Shown here piece after piece: positions 51,020 through 58,502 of a stretch of 64,000 nt of DNA. Both the position numbers and the translations under genes were made by a program. The notes under the pieces are model-generated. The model was not told the DNA's origin and did no database searches. It saw only the letters and a program-made list of their open reading frames with translations. Position 1 is the first letter of the stretch, and each line of letters begins with the position of its first letter. Source of the DNA: Streptoalloteichus tenebrarius (lineage in GTDB: Bacteria > Actinomycetota > Actinomycetes > Mycobacteriales > Pseudonocardiaceae); NCBI RefSeq assembly GCF_024171885.1, contig NZ_JAMTCP010000015.1:59488-123487 (forward strand). The letters are read 5' to 3'.

Positions 51020-51892
51020 TCACGGGGCCGGGGTGATCCGGCATCCCTCCAGCGCGGTCACCAGGATCGCCTTCGCGCCGATGGCCTCCAGCTCGTCCAT
51101 GACGCGTTGCGCCTCGTCCCTGCGGACCAGGGACCGCACCGCCACCCACCCCCGGTCGGCCATCGGGGAGATCGTCGGCGACTCGATGCCGGGCGTGAGC
51201 GCGCACGCCCGATCGAGCACGGCCTTCGGGCAGTTGTAGTCCATGACCGCGTACAGCCGGGAGTCCAGCACGCCGCGCAGCCGACGGGTCAGCGCCTGGA
51301 TGGCGACGGCCTGGTCGTCGGTGTAGGCCCGCCGGGTGCTCTGGATGAGGATCGCCTGCGACCGCATCACCGGCTCGCCGAACGGGACGAGCCCGGCGCT
51401 GCGCAACGACTCCCCGGTCTCCACGACGTCGGCGATGGCGTCGGCGACGCCGAGTTCGATGGCGTTCTCCACCGCGCCGTCCAGCCGGATCAGCTCCACC
51501 CGCACGCCGTGGTCGGCGAGGTGCTTCTCGACCAGGACCGGGAAGCTGGTGGCGACCCGCCGGCCCTGCAACTCGGGGACGCTGGTGATGGTGCCGGGCG
51601 GGGCGGCGAACCGGAACTCCGACCGGGCGAAGCCCAGGTCGAGGATGGGCCGGGCCGGGGCGGCCGAGTTGGTCAGCAGGTCCAGCCCGGTGATGCCGAC
51701 CTCCAGGTCGCCGGAGCCGACGTAGGTGGCGATGTCCTTGGGGCGCTGGAAGAAGAACGTGATGTCGTTGGCGGAGTCGGTGACGCGCAGTTCGCGGTTG
51801 CGGCGGTGGGCGCGGTAGCCGGCGTCGAGGAGCAGCTCGATCGCCTTCGCGCTCAGTGACCCTTTGTTGGGTACCGCTATACGCAGAGTCAT
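51020..51892 (-). CDS. hisG: ATP phosphoribosyltransferase HisG (long form)
   Basis: A 290-residue enzyme for the first step of histidine biosynthesis, condensing ATP with PRPP in the cytosol. The start MTLRIAVPNKGSLSAKAIEL is canonical. Periplasmic-binding-protein-like halves follow (DITFFFQRPKDIATYVGSGD, EVGITGLDLLTNSA), and the PRPP loop region is ENAIELGVADAIADVVETGE. The last ~75 residues (ACALTPGIESPTISPMADRG onward) form the regulatory HisG_C domain, which binds histidine for feedback inhibition. In many actinomycetes hisE lies directly upstream; here the neighbour is an EamA exporter gene 115 bases away, so hisG seems separate. Confidence 0.95.
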   Translation of the reverse strand: MTLRIAVPNKGSLSAKAIELLLDAGYRAHRRNRELRVTDSANDITFFFQRPKDIATYVGSGDLEVGITGLDLLTNSAAPARPILDLGFARSEFRFAAPPGTITSVPELQGRRVATSFPVLVEKHLADHGVRVELIRLDGAVENAIELGVADAIADVVETGESLRSAGLVPFGEPVMRSQAILIQSTRRAYTDDQAVAIQALTRRLRGVLDSRLYAVMDYNCPKAVLDRACALTPGIESPTISPMADRGWVAVRSLVRRDEAQRVMDELEAIGAKAILVTALEGCRITPAP

Positions 51893-52007
51893 GACCCCTA
51901 GTCTGGCAGATCCACATCGGACAGCCAGCCCAGTCCCTGACCAGGGAAGATCGCCGGCGGGCCGGTCCGACCGTCCCGAGGGCGGTCGCGGAACCCTGGA
52001 CGGGTCG

Positions 52008-53036
52008 TCAGGCGCTGTCGCGCTCCCGGGTGGTGTCCGAGCGCGCGCCCGTGACGCCCCGACCGCCCCGACCGCCCCGGCTGCCCTGGCGGAGCCGGCG
52101 GAGGCTGACGAGCACACCGCCGAGGACCAGGACGATGCCCGCGATCTCCAACCAGGGCGGCGTCTTCCCGGTGGCGACGAAGACGTAGCAGAGCCCGGAG
52201 ATGGTCTCGAAGACGATGAGCTGCCCCGCCACGGACACGGGGAGGAGCTGCGAGGCCCTGTTCCACAGCAGGGTGCCGCCCCAGGAGACGAGGAGCCCGA
52301 GCACGACGCTGCCGACCACGAGCGGCCACCAGGCGAGGTCGGCCGCCGAGCCGGCGGCGGCCACCCCGCGCCCCGACAACAACACCGGCGTCACGACCAG
52401 CGACAGCGCCAACGTCACGACACCGATCACCGTCGACCACTCCGCCGAGGAGATCCCGGGGTTGGCCTTGAGGAAGGTGGAGTTGGCCACCCCGAACCAG
52501 GTCCACAGCGCGAGCGCGGCCAGCGCGCAGGCGACGCCGAGGAGCTGGGCGGGCAGGGAGCGGGTCCCGACGCCCGACCAGTCGACCTCGACCGCGTTCA
52601 CCACGACCAGTCCGCACGCGATCAGCACCAGGGGCAGGGCCAGCAGCCGGAACGGCACGTCGCGGTGCGACCAGTTCCCGTACAGCGCCACGGTGACCGG
52701 CAGCGTCCCGATGATCACCGCGACCACGGGCGCGCCCACCAGTTCGACGCCCTGGACGACGAGGAAGTAGTAGCCGATGTTGCCGGTCACCGCGAACAGC
52801 ACCGCCCTGCCCCACACCGCGCGGGGATAGCGCAGCCTGTTCCCGGTGACCAGCGCGATGACCAGCGAGAGCAGGCCGTAGCACAGGTACCGGCCCACGG
52901 TGATCGCCACCGGGTTGAACTCCGCGAGCAGCACCGGGACCAGGAAGGCCAGCCCCCAGGTCATGTTCGCGGCGATCCCGACCACGACGCCCGCGGACGT
53001 CCTCGACGTGTCAGCGCTGACCACTGGTGTCTCCAT
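52008..53036 (-). CDS. EamA/DMT-family exporter in the polyamine-like operon
   Basis: A 342-residue membrane protein with ten helices. The first EamA half is GIAANMTWGLAFLVPVLLAE to VVLIACGLVVVNA; the second is QLLGVACALAALALWTWFGV to ALVLGGVLVSLRRL. The C-terminal tail is Arg/Gly-rich and probably cytosolic. EamA proteins export amino acids and related metabolites; CntI, which exports the metallophore staphylopine, belongs to this group. It begins 12 bases after the last aminopropyltransferase-like gene and is thus the fifth gene of the operon, probably exporting its product. Confidence 0.87.
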   Translation of the reverse strand: METPVVSADTSRTSAGVVVGIAANMTWGLAFLVPVLLAEFNPVAITVGRYLCYGLLSLVIALVTGNRLRYPRAVWGRAVLFAVTGNIGYYFLVVQGVELVGAPVVAVIIGTLPVTVALYGNWSHRDVPFRLLALPLVLIACGLVVVNAVEVDWSGVGTRSLPAQLLGVACALAALALWTWFGVANSTFLKANPGISSAEWSTVIGVVTLALSLVVTPVLLSGRGVAAAGSAADLAWWPLVVGSVVLGLLVSWGGTLLWNRASQLLPVSVAGQLIVFETISGLCYVFVATGKTPPWLEIAGIVLVLGGVLVSLRRLRQGSRGGRGGRGVTGARSDTTRERDSA

Positions 53037-53048
53037 GGCTGTCGGCCG

Positions 53049-53963
53049 TCACGGGACGGACAACGGTTCGCTGTCCCGGATGATCCTCCCGTTCCCCGTC
53101 AAGGCCTCCCGCAGCGGCCTCGGCAGGGCGAACATGTGCCGGTGGGTCTCCCAGTCGTAGGTCCGCGCCGCGCCCGGCTCCACCAGCGCCATCCTGCGGT
53201 GGAAGTCCTCGGCGGTCAGCGTCGCCGGGTCCACGCCGTCGGAGGCGACCACGAACGCCCACGGTATGCCGAACGCGGGCACCGAGACGGTGTACGCCGC
53301 CGCGTGCCGGAACACCGACCGCGCGGTGCGCAGCACGCTGGCGAGGAAGGTCGGGTCGAGGGGGTTGGCCGGCCCCGCCTGGGTGGCGAACACCCCGCCG
53401 TCGGCCAGAAGAGCGGACAGCTCGCCGTAGAACTCGGCGGTGAACATGCGCGGCACGTGGGTGCCGTCCACGGAGTCGGGCAGGTCGGCCAGGACCAGGT
53501 CGAACCGACCCGGCAGGGTCGACGCCACCTGACGCGGGTCACCGAACAGGACGCGGCAACGCGGGTCCGGCCGCGCGTCCCCGTGCATGTGCGGGAGGAA
53601 CTCCACGGACCGCTCGTACAGCTCGCGGTCGACGTCGACCTGCACGACCTCACGCACCTCGGTCAGCGCGCGGATCCTCGGCAGCATCCCGCCGTTCGCC
53701 CCGCCGAGGCACAACACCCTCTCCGCGCGCGGCGCGTGGACGAAGGCGGGCAGCAGCAGCGCCTCGTGGTAGATCGCCTCGTCCGCCTCGGTGGACTGCA
53801 CCCGGCCCTCGATCACCATTGCCCGGCCGTAGCCGCCGAGGCGCACGATCTCGTAGGACTGGACGGCGGTGCGGCCGTGCGCCAGCACCTCCACCACCTC
53901 GTGCACGTGCGCCTCGTGCCGCGTGATCGGTTCCACGACCTGTCGGGGGAACAGCCCGCTCAT
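53049..53963 (-). CDS. divergent aminopropyltransferase (spermidine synthase-like) homologue 2
   Basis: A 304-residue protein with spermidine-synthase layout: an N-terminal strand domain (YEIVRLGGYGRAMVIEGRVQ, then TEADEAIYHEALL) and a Rossmann fold with VLCLGGANGGMLPRIRALTE. The SAM/dcSAM loop GGGDGG is here GGANGG (87-92), and the active-site loop reads VLADLPDSVDGTHV in place of the usual DSSDP. VDVD at the end of strand two is kept. These changes suggest another donor, such as SAM or an aminocarboxypropyl group, or another acceptor. ATG 53963 overlaps the stop of the methyltransferase. Its sister gene lies at 54796-55740. Confidence 0.8.
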   Translation of the reverse strand: MSGLFPRQVVEPITRHEAHVHEVVEVLAHGRTAVQSYEIVRLGGYGRAMVIEGRVQSTEADEAIYHEALLLPAFVHAPRAERVLCLGGANGGMLPRIRALTEVREVVQVDVDRELYERSVEFLPHMHGDARPDPRCRVLFGDPRQVASTLPGRFDLVLADLPDSVDGTHVPRMFTAEFYGELSALLADGGVFATQAGPANPLDPTFLASVLRTARSVFRHAAAYTVSVPAFGIPWAFVVASDGVDPATLTAEDFHRRMALVEPGAARTYDWETHRHMFALPRPLREALTGNGRIIRDSEPLSVP

Positions 53964-54799
53964 CCGTCCACCCGGGTCGCGGTCACCAGGACGTAGCCGA
54001 GCTTGCCCGCCTTGGTCACGGCGTTCTCGTGGTCGGCGAGGCGGGTGCTGGTCTCGAAGTACTGCTCCGAGGTCAACGCGACGATCTCGGTGCGCCGGCG
54101 CAGCCGCACCACGACGGAGCGGTCCTGCCAGTCGCGGAAGGTCGGGGTCAGGTCGCGGACCTCGTCGACCCGGAGGCCGGCCACGTCGAGGTGCTGGCGG
54201 TACTCCTCGACGGTGTTGACGGTCGGGCACGCCCATTCCTCGGTCAGCCGCCGCCACTCGTCGTCGGTGAGTTCCCCGGTGCGGACCCGTTCCATGAACG
54301 CCAGTCGCCCGCCCGGCCGCAGCAGGTCCCGGCACCGGGCGAACAGCCGGGACGGGTCGAAGTGGCAGAACGCGCCCGTCCCGTAGATCCCGTCGAACGG
54401 TTCGGGGAAGTCGTGGGTGTAGACGTTGCCGTTGACCAACGCGACCTGGTCGGCCAGGCCGGCCTCCGCGACCCGTTTGGCCGCCTTGCGCAGCGGGGTG
54501 GCGGAGACGTCGATCCCGGTCACGCGCCACCCGAACCGGGTGGCCAGCAACGTCGCCACGGGCGCGGTGCCGCAGCCCACGTCCAGCACTGACGACCCGT
54601 CCGGCAGGTCCATGGCCGCGCCCATGGCGACCAGTTCGGAGGCGCTGTTGTCGCTGAACTGCCCGATGTACTCCCCCGGCCCGAAGACCTCCGGGTACAC
54701 CAGGTCGTGGACGACGTTGTTGCCGTCCATGTCGTTGTCGTAGAGCGCGGCCACCGCGTGGAAGTCCTCGGGGAAGGCCGCGAACCGGGAAGCGTTCAT
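53960..54799 (-). CDS. SAM-dependent methyltransferase in the polyamine-like operon
   Basis: A 279-residue class I methyltransferase. The opening has FHAVAALYDNDMDGNNVVHD and EVFGPGEYIGQFSDNSASE. Motif I is SVLDVGCGTAPVATLL, acidic strand end TGIDVS, motif II region FDGIYGTGAFCHFDPSRLF, then RPGGRLAFMERVRTG. YIGQFSDNSA resembles the start of small-molecule N-methyltransferases of the sarcosine/glycine type, so an amino-group acceptor is plausible. It overlaps the genes on both sides by four bases (ATGA at 53960-53963 and 54796-54799), so all are translated together. Confidence 0.85.
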   Translation of the reverse strand: MNASRFAAFPEDFHAVAALYDNDMDGNNVVHDLVYPEVFGPGEYIGQFSDNSASELVAMGAAMDLPDGSSVLDVGCGTAPVATLLATRFGWRVTGIDVSATPLRKAAKRVAEAGLADQVALVNGNVYTHDFPEPFDGIYGTGAFCHFDPSRLFARCRDLLRPGGRLAFMERVRTGELTDDEWRRLTEEWACPTVNTVEEYRQHLDVAGLRVDEVRDLTPTFRDWQDRSVVVRLRRRTEIVALTSEQYFETSTRLADHENAVTKAGKLGYVLVTATRVDG

Positions 54800-55740
54800 G
54801 GTGTGCTCCTGACGGACACCGCGAGTTCGACCGGCTCGTCCGCGTCCTCCGGCGCGGTCGCGAGCGTCTCCCTGACGTCCTTGGGCAGGTGGAACATGTG
54901 GTGGTGCGTCACCCCGTCGTAGAGCCGCGTCGATCCCCGCAGGGTGCGGGCGAGCTGGTTGTCGATCTGGTCGGCTGACCGGGCGAGCGGGTCGAACGGG
55001 GTGGTCGAGCCGATGACGTTGAGCCAGACGGTGCCGTAGGACTGGGTGTGCACCAGGTACGGGCGGCAGTGGCCGAACACCGCCCTGACGTTGCGGCAGA
55101 TCCGCGCGGCCATGCCGCTCGACCGGGGTCCCGCCGAGCCGCACCACGACACGTAGAGGCCGGTGCCCGGGGTGAGCCGGGCGCGGACGGCGCGCAGCGC
55201 CTCGGGGCCGAACAAGCGGGCCGCGGGGCTGCCGGGGAACGGCTCGCTCAGGTCGTTGACGACGAGGTCGAACGGCTCGCCGCCCTCGGTCAGGTAGTCG
55301 AGCGCGTCCCGCACCCTGAGCGTGAACCGGGGGTCGGCGGCGTTGCTGGCCGCCGCGCTGTGCGGCAGGTGCTCCCTGGCGACGTCGAGCACGGTGGTGT
55401 CGATCTCCACCTGGACGACCTCGCCGACGCCGGGATAGGCGAGCAGCTCGCGCACGGCGCCGCCGGGACCCGCGCCGACGCACAGCACGCGGCGCGCGGA
55501 GCCGCCGAGCAGGGTCATGGCCGGGTGGACGAGGCTCTCGCTGTAGACGTACTCGTCGGCCTCGACGTGCTGGATGCGCCCGTCGAGGAACAGGCCCCGG
55601 CCGTAGCTCTCGGTCCGGCACACCTCGACGCGTTGGAACTCGCTCCGCGCGGTGTGGATCGTCTCGACGACCCGGTGGCAGTGCGCCTCGCCGGGGGCGA
55701 TCTCCTCGAACGTCCAGACCTCGCCGTCGATGGAGATCAC
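54796..55740 (-). CDS. divergent aminopropyltransferase (spermidine synthase-like) homologue 1
   Basis: A 314-residue protein starting with GTG 55740, which overlaps the decarboxylase stop (GTGA). The N-terminal beta domain reads FQRVEVCRTESYGRGLFLDG and EADEYVYSESLVHPAM, as in SpeE. The Rossmann part has VLCVGAGPGGAVRELLAYPG, where GGGDGG is replaced by GAGPGG (89-94), then QVEIDTTVLDVAREHL. The active-site loop is VVNDLSEPFPGSP, close to the DxSDPxGP of aminopropyltransferases but with Asn before the Asp. It could transfer an aminopropyl or aminocarboxypropyl group. The C terminus ends LAVSVRSTP. It is the second gene of the operon. Confidence 0.82.
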   Translation of the reverse strand: MISIDGEVWTFEEIAPGEAHCHRVVETIHTARSEFQRVEVCRTESYGRGLFLDGRIQHVEADEYVYSESLVHPAMTLLGGSARRVLCVGAGPGGAVRELLAYPGVGEVVQVEIDTTVLDVAREHLPHSAAASNAADPRFTLRVRDALDYLTEGGEPFDLVVNDLSEPFPGSPAARLFGPEALRAVRARLTPGTGLYVSWCGSAGPRSSGMAARICRNVRAVFGHCRPYLVHTQSYGTVWLNVIGSTTPFDPLARSADQIDNQLARTLRGSTRLYDGVTHHHMFHLPKDVRETLATAPEDADEPVELAVSVRSTP

Positions 55741-56909
55741 TGCCCCTCCCCGCCCCTCGCGCGGATCAGCCGGAGGTCGCCGTCCCCGCCGACGAGCACC
55801 TCGCACGGCGCGTCCTGGCCGAGGAACTGGGTGATCATCGAGAAGCTGTAGCTGCCGGCGTTGGCGAACACGAGCACGTCGTCCACGGCGAGCCTGGGCA
55901 ACTGGGTGCCCCGCGCGAGGAAGTCGCGGGAGTAGGTGGTGGAGCCGACCACGTCGGTCGGCCGGTCGCTGTCCGGCCGGCCCTCGGCGGCGAGCAGGTC
56001 GACGCGGTGGAAGTCGCCGTAGAACAGCGACCGGGGCATGAGTGTGGCGCTGGCGTCCACGCAGGCGAGGAAGCGGTCCGGTCGTTCCTTGACGTCCAGC
56101 ACGGATGTGCAGAACACGGCCGTGTCGCCGAACAGGGCACGGCCCGGCTCCAGGACCATCCTGATGTCCCGGCCCCGCCGGGCGGAGTACCGGGCGAACA
56201 GGTCGGAGATGCGGCGGTCGTACTCGGCGTAGTCGAAGTCCTCGGCCCCGTCGTCGGTGACGGGGAAGCCGCCGCCGAGGTCGACGTAGGTCAGGTCGGG
56301 GAACGCGTCGGACAGGTCGAGGGTGCGCTGGACGCCGGCCATCATGGTGTCCAGCGAGACGATGTTGGTGCCCAGGTAGACGTGGGTGCCGGTGATCGTG
56401 AGCCGGTACTTGTCCGCGACCGCGCGGATGTCGTCGAACTCGTGCTGGAGCACGCCGATGCGGCTCTCCGCGCCGATGAAGACGTTGCCGAGGGAGTTCT
56501 CGTCGATGTTCAGGCGGACCCCGCAGGAGCTGCCGGGCGCGACCTCGCCGAATAATCGGAGCTGGCTGACCGAGTCCAGGTTGATGGTCACCCCGAGGTG
56601 GGCCACCAGCTCCAGGTCCTCGCGACGGACGCCCGTGGACGTGTAGATGATCTCGTCGGGGGTGAAGCCGCAGGCCAGGGCGAGGCGGAGGTGGCGGACC
56701 GAGTTCACGAACACGCCGAGGCCGGCGTCGCGGACCAGGCGGAGCAGGTCCGGGTTGTTGTTCGCCATCGAGGCGAAGTGGACGGAGCGGTGCGGGTAGG
56801 TCAGCTCGGTGAACCGGGCGATGTTCCGTCGCAGGAGGGTTTCGTCGTAGACGTAACAGGGCGTGCCGTAGGTCCTGACCGCAGCGGAGATCACGTCACT
56901 GTTGAGCAC
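55737..56909 (-). CDS. fold-III PLP decarboxylase homologue (ornithine/diaminopimelate type) lacking the PLP lysine
   Basis: A 390-residue protein with the alanine-racemase/ODC fold: an N-terminal barrel with GTPCYVYDETLLRRNIARFT, then VHFASMANNNPDLLRLVRDA. In active relatives the segment is YAVKANxNP; here Met48 stands where the PLP-binding Lys belongs. The glycine loop TYVDLGGGFPV, the phosphate-binding LEPGRALFGDT and the C-terminal FANAGSYSFSM are kept. HVYLGTN replaces HVGSQ-type sequence. It would be expected to decarboxylate an amino acid, but without Lys ordinary transaldimination is impossible. It is the first gene of the operon, from ATG 56909. Confidence 0.85.
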   Translation of the reverse strand: MLNSDVISAAVRTYGTPCYVYDETLLRRNIARFTELTYPHRSVHFASMANNNPDLLRLVRDAGLGVFVNSVRHLRLALACGFTPDEIIYTSTGVRREDLELVAHLGVTINLDSVSQLRLFGEVAPGSSCGVRLNIDENSLGNVFIGAESRIGVLQHEFDDIRAVADKYRLTITGTHVYLGTNIVSLDTMMAGVQRTLDLSDAFPDLTYVDLGGGFPVTDDGAEDFDYAEYDRRISDLFARYSARRGRDIRMVLEPGRALFGDTAVFCTSVLDVKERPDRFLACVDASATLMPRSLFYGDFHRVDLLAAEGRPDSDRPTDVVGSTTYSRDFLARGTQLPRLAVDDVLVFANAGSYSFSMITQFLGQDAPCEVLVGGDGDLRLIRARGGEGQ

Positions 56910-57424
56910 TCTTCACCCCAGGGTTCGCCTCGGCGTCGGTGGAGACGCGACAGCGGTGACGGTGACGCGGGGAGGAGGACCGCCCGGCGGACGGGCGCGT
57001 CGCCGCCTGGTGGGCGCTTCCCTGGGTCACCAAATGATCATGGTTGACGATTCCTCACCTTTATAGCGGTGTATCACCGAGACGCAAGAGTGTGGATGTC
57101 CAAAGACACTCGTATGGAGCAAGGAGCCGACGCGGCGCGCAGACAAGCACGAGAAGCCGCTGGTCGGATAGCCTCGAACGGCGCAACATGCCACCTCCGT
57201 TCGAACGACACGCACACGTCCGACCGTGTCCCGCCCGAGTCATGGGAAACGGGAATCGATCGCGGCGCCCCGACGGGAAAAATCATCTGCCGAGGCGCGG
57301 GGACCAGAAATGATGAATGCGCCGAGCACGGGATTTCCGCCGTTTTCACGGCTACGACGTGTGGTGGCGCGGCAGTCATGCCCACGAGCGGTCCGATGAT
57401 CCTCCCACCGGCTAGCGTGGGTGG
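56910..57424. other. less GC-rich promoter region between the polyamine-like operon and a GNAT gene
   Basis: About 515 bases without a convincing gene; the open frames here lack family features. 57030-57360 is clearly richer in A/T than the rest of the window, as expected for divergent promoters. A 23-base imperfect dyad lies at 57026-57048 (GTCACCA...TGGTTGAC around AATGATCA) and could be a repressor site for the minus-strand operon. The TATAGC at 57061-57066 may be a -10 element on the + strand. Confidence 0.5.
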
Positions 57425-58225
57425 ATGACCGACACCGCGGCGCTGCTCGCCGCCTACGACACCCAACTGCGCGCGGCCGAGACGTCCCACCTCCCGCCAG
57501 GGGCGCGCGCCGAGGTCGACGGGCCGGTGGTGCGCGTCGTCGGGCAGCGCCCGCGCGGTTTCGTCACGGGCCCGCCCGACCTCGGCGTGGACGGCCCCGC
57601 GCTGGACGCCCTGATCGCCCGTCAGCGGGACTTCTTCGCCGCCAGGGGCGAGGCCGTGGAGTGGAAGACCCGGGGGCACGACCGGCCGGCCGACCTCCCC
57701 CGGCGCCTGGTCGCGGCGGGTTTCGTCGCGGAGCAGCGCGAGACCGTGCTCGTCGGCGAGGCCGAGCGCCTGGCGGAGGCGCCGTTGTCGCCGCCGGAGG
57801 GCGTCACCGTGCGGGAGGCGGTGAGCGCGTCCGACATGGAACGGATCGCCGAGACGGTCTCCGAGGTGTGGGCCGAGGACCGGAGCTGGCTGGCCGCCGA
57901 GCTGACGGACCGGGTGGTGAGGAACGGCGACGGGCGCACCGTCGTCGTGGTCGCGGAGGCGGCCGGCCGGGTCGTCTCGTCGGCCCGGCTGGAGTTCGAG
58001 CCCGGCACGGACTTCGCCGGCCTGTGGGGCGGGTCGACGTTGGCGGCGTGGCGGGGACGCGGCATCTACCGCGCCCTGGTGACCTACCGCGCCCGCCTCG
58101 CCGTGGCGCGGAAGACCCGCTACCTCCAGGTGGACGCCACCGAGGACAGCCGGCCCATCCTGGAGCGCATGGGTTTCGTCGCGGTCACGACGACCACCCC
58201 GTACGTCTGGACTCCCCCTCGGTAA
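57425..58225 (+). CDS. GNAT-family N-acetyltransferase
   Basis: A 266-residue protein. The first ~115 residues are an unassigned N-terminal part (LLAAYDTQLRAAETSHLPPG) often seen in actinobacterial two-part GNAT proteins. The acetyl-CoA-binding domain starts near PEGVTVREAVSASDMERIAE and has the core motif GSTLAAWRGRGIYRALVTYR (residues ~200-220), followed by YLQVDATEDSRPILERMGFV, the usual strand-helix of motif B. The acceptor is unknown. It is transcribed away from the polyamine-like operon and shares its upstream region; acetylation of an amine product is possible but speculative. Confidence 0.83.
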   Translation: MTDTAALLAAYDTQLRAAETSHLPPGARAEVDGPVVRVVGQRPRGFVTGPPDLGVDGPALDALIARQRDFFAARGEAVEWKTRGHDRPADLPRRLVAAGFVAEQRETVLVGEAERLAEAPLSPPEGVTVREAVSASDMERIAETVSEVWAEDRSWLAAELTDRVVRNGDGRTVVVVAEAAGRVVSSARLEFEPGTDFAGLWGGSTLAAWRGRGIYRALVTYRARLAVARKTRYLQVDATEDSRPILERMGFVAVTTTTPYVWTPPR

Positions 58226-58269
58226 CCGCGTCAGCGTCGGGATGGCGCCGCCATCTGGTCACCGTCGCT

Positions 58270-58312
58270 GGGGCGGGGCGGGGCGGGGCGGGGCGGGGCC
58301 GGGGGCGGGGTG
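58270..58312. repeat. GGGGC-type G-rich tandem tract, G-quadruplex-capable
   Basis: At least five GGGGC units in a row, then GGGGGCGGGG, all on the + strand 45-85 bases after the GNAT stop. Four or more runs of three to five G separated by single C bases satisfy the usual G-quadruplex rule. Confidence 0.8.
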
Positions 58313-58388
58313 GACGGACGGGGGCAGGCCCGCGCGCTAATCGGACACAGTGGACATTCACCATCAGAACACGCTGTGATGTCCGTCT

Positions 58389-58421
58389 GTTCACCGACCG
58401 GTCGTCTCCGGGTCACGCGTT
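58389..58421 (+). promoter_or_regulatory. possible PHO box upstream of the alkaline phosphatase gene
   Basis: Three 11-base units in direct order: GTTCACCGACC (58389-58399), GGTCGTCTCCG and GGTCACGCGTT. The first fits the Streptomyces PhoP direct-repeat consensus (G-G/T-TCAYYYR) well; the others fit partly. It lies 82-114 bases before the start codon, a plausible place for phosphate-starvation control. Confidence 0.4.
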
Positions 58422-58502
58422 CGCCCGTTCCCGCACAGCATCGGGTGCGGTACTTCGCGGCGTCTTGACGTGTGTCGCAGCGTGTGTCGCAGGAGGTTGT
58501 CG

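Noticed and set aside
57026..57048. Zinc- or iron-regulator box upstream of the polyamine-like operon
   Set aside because: The dyad contains AATGATCA but does not fit the actinobacterial Zur or IdeR consensus well enough to name it.
57069..57428. 119-codon open frame before the GNAT gene
   Set aside because: Lies in an A/T-richer promoter-like region, has no family features or ribosome-binding site, and codon use is unlike neighbours.
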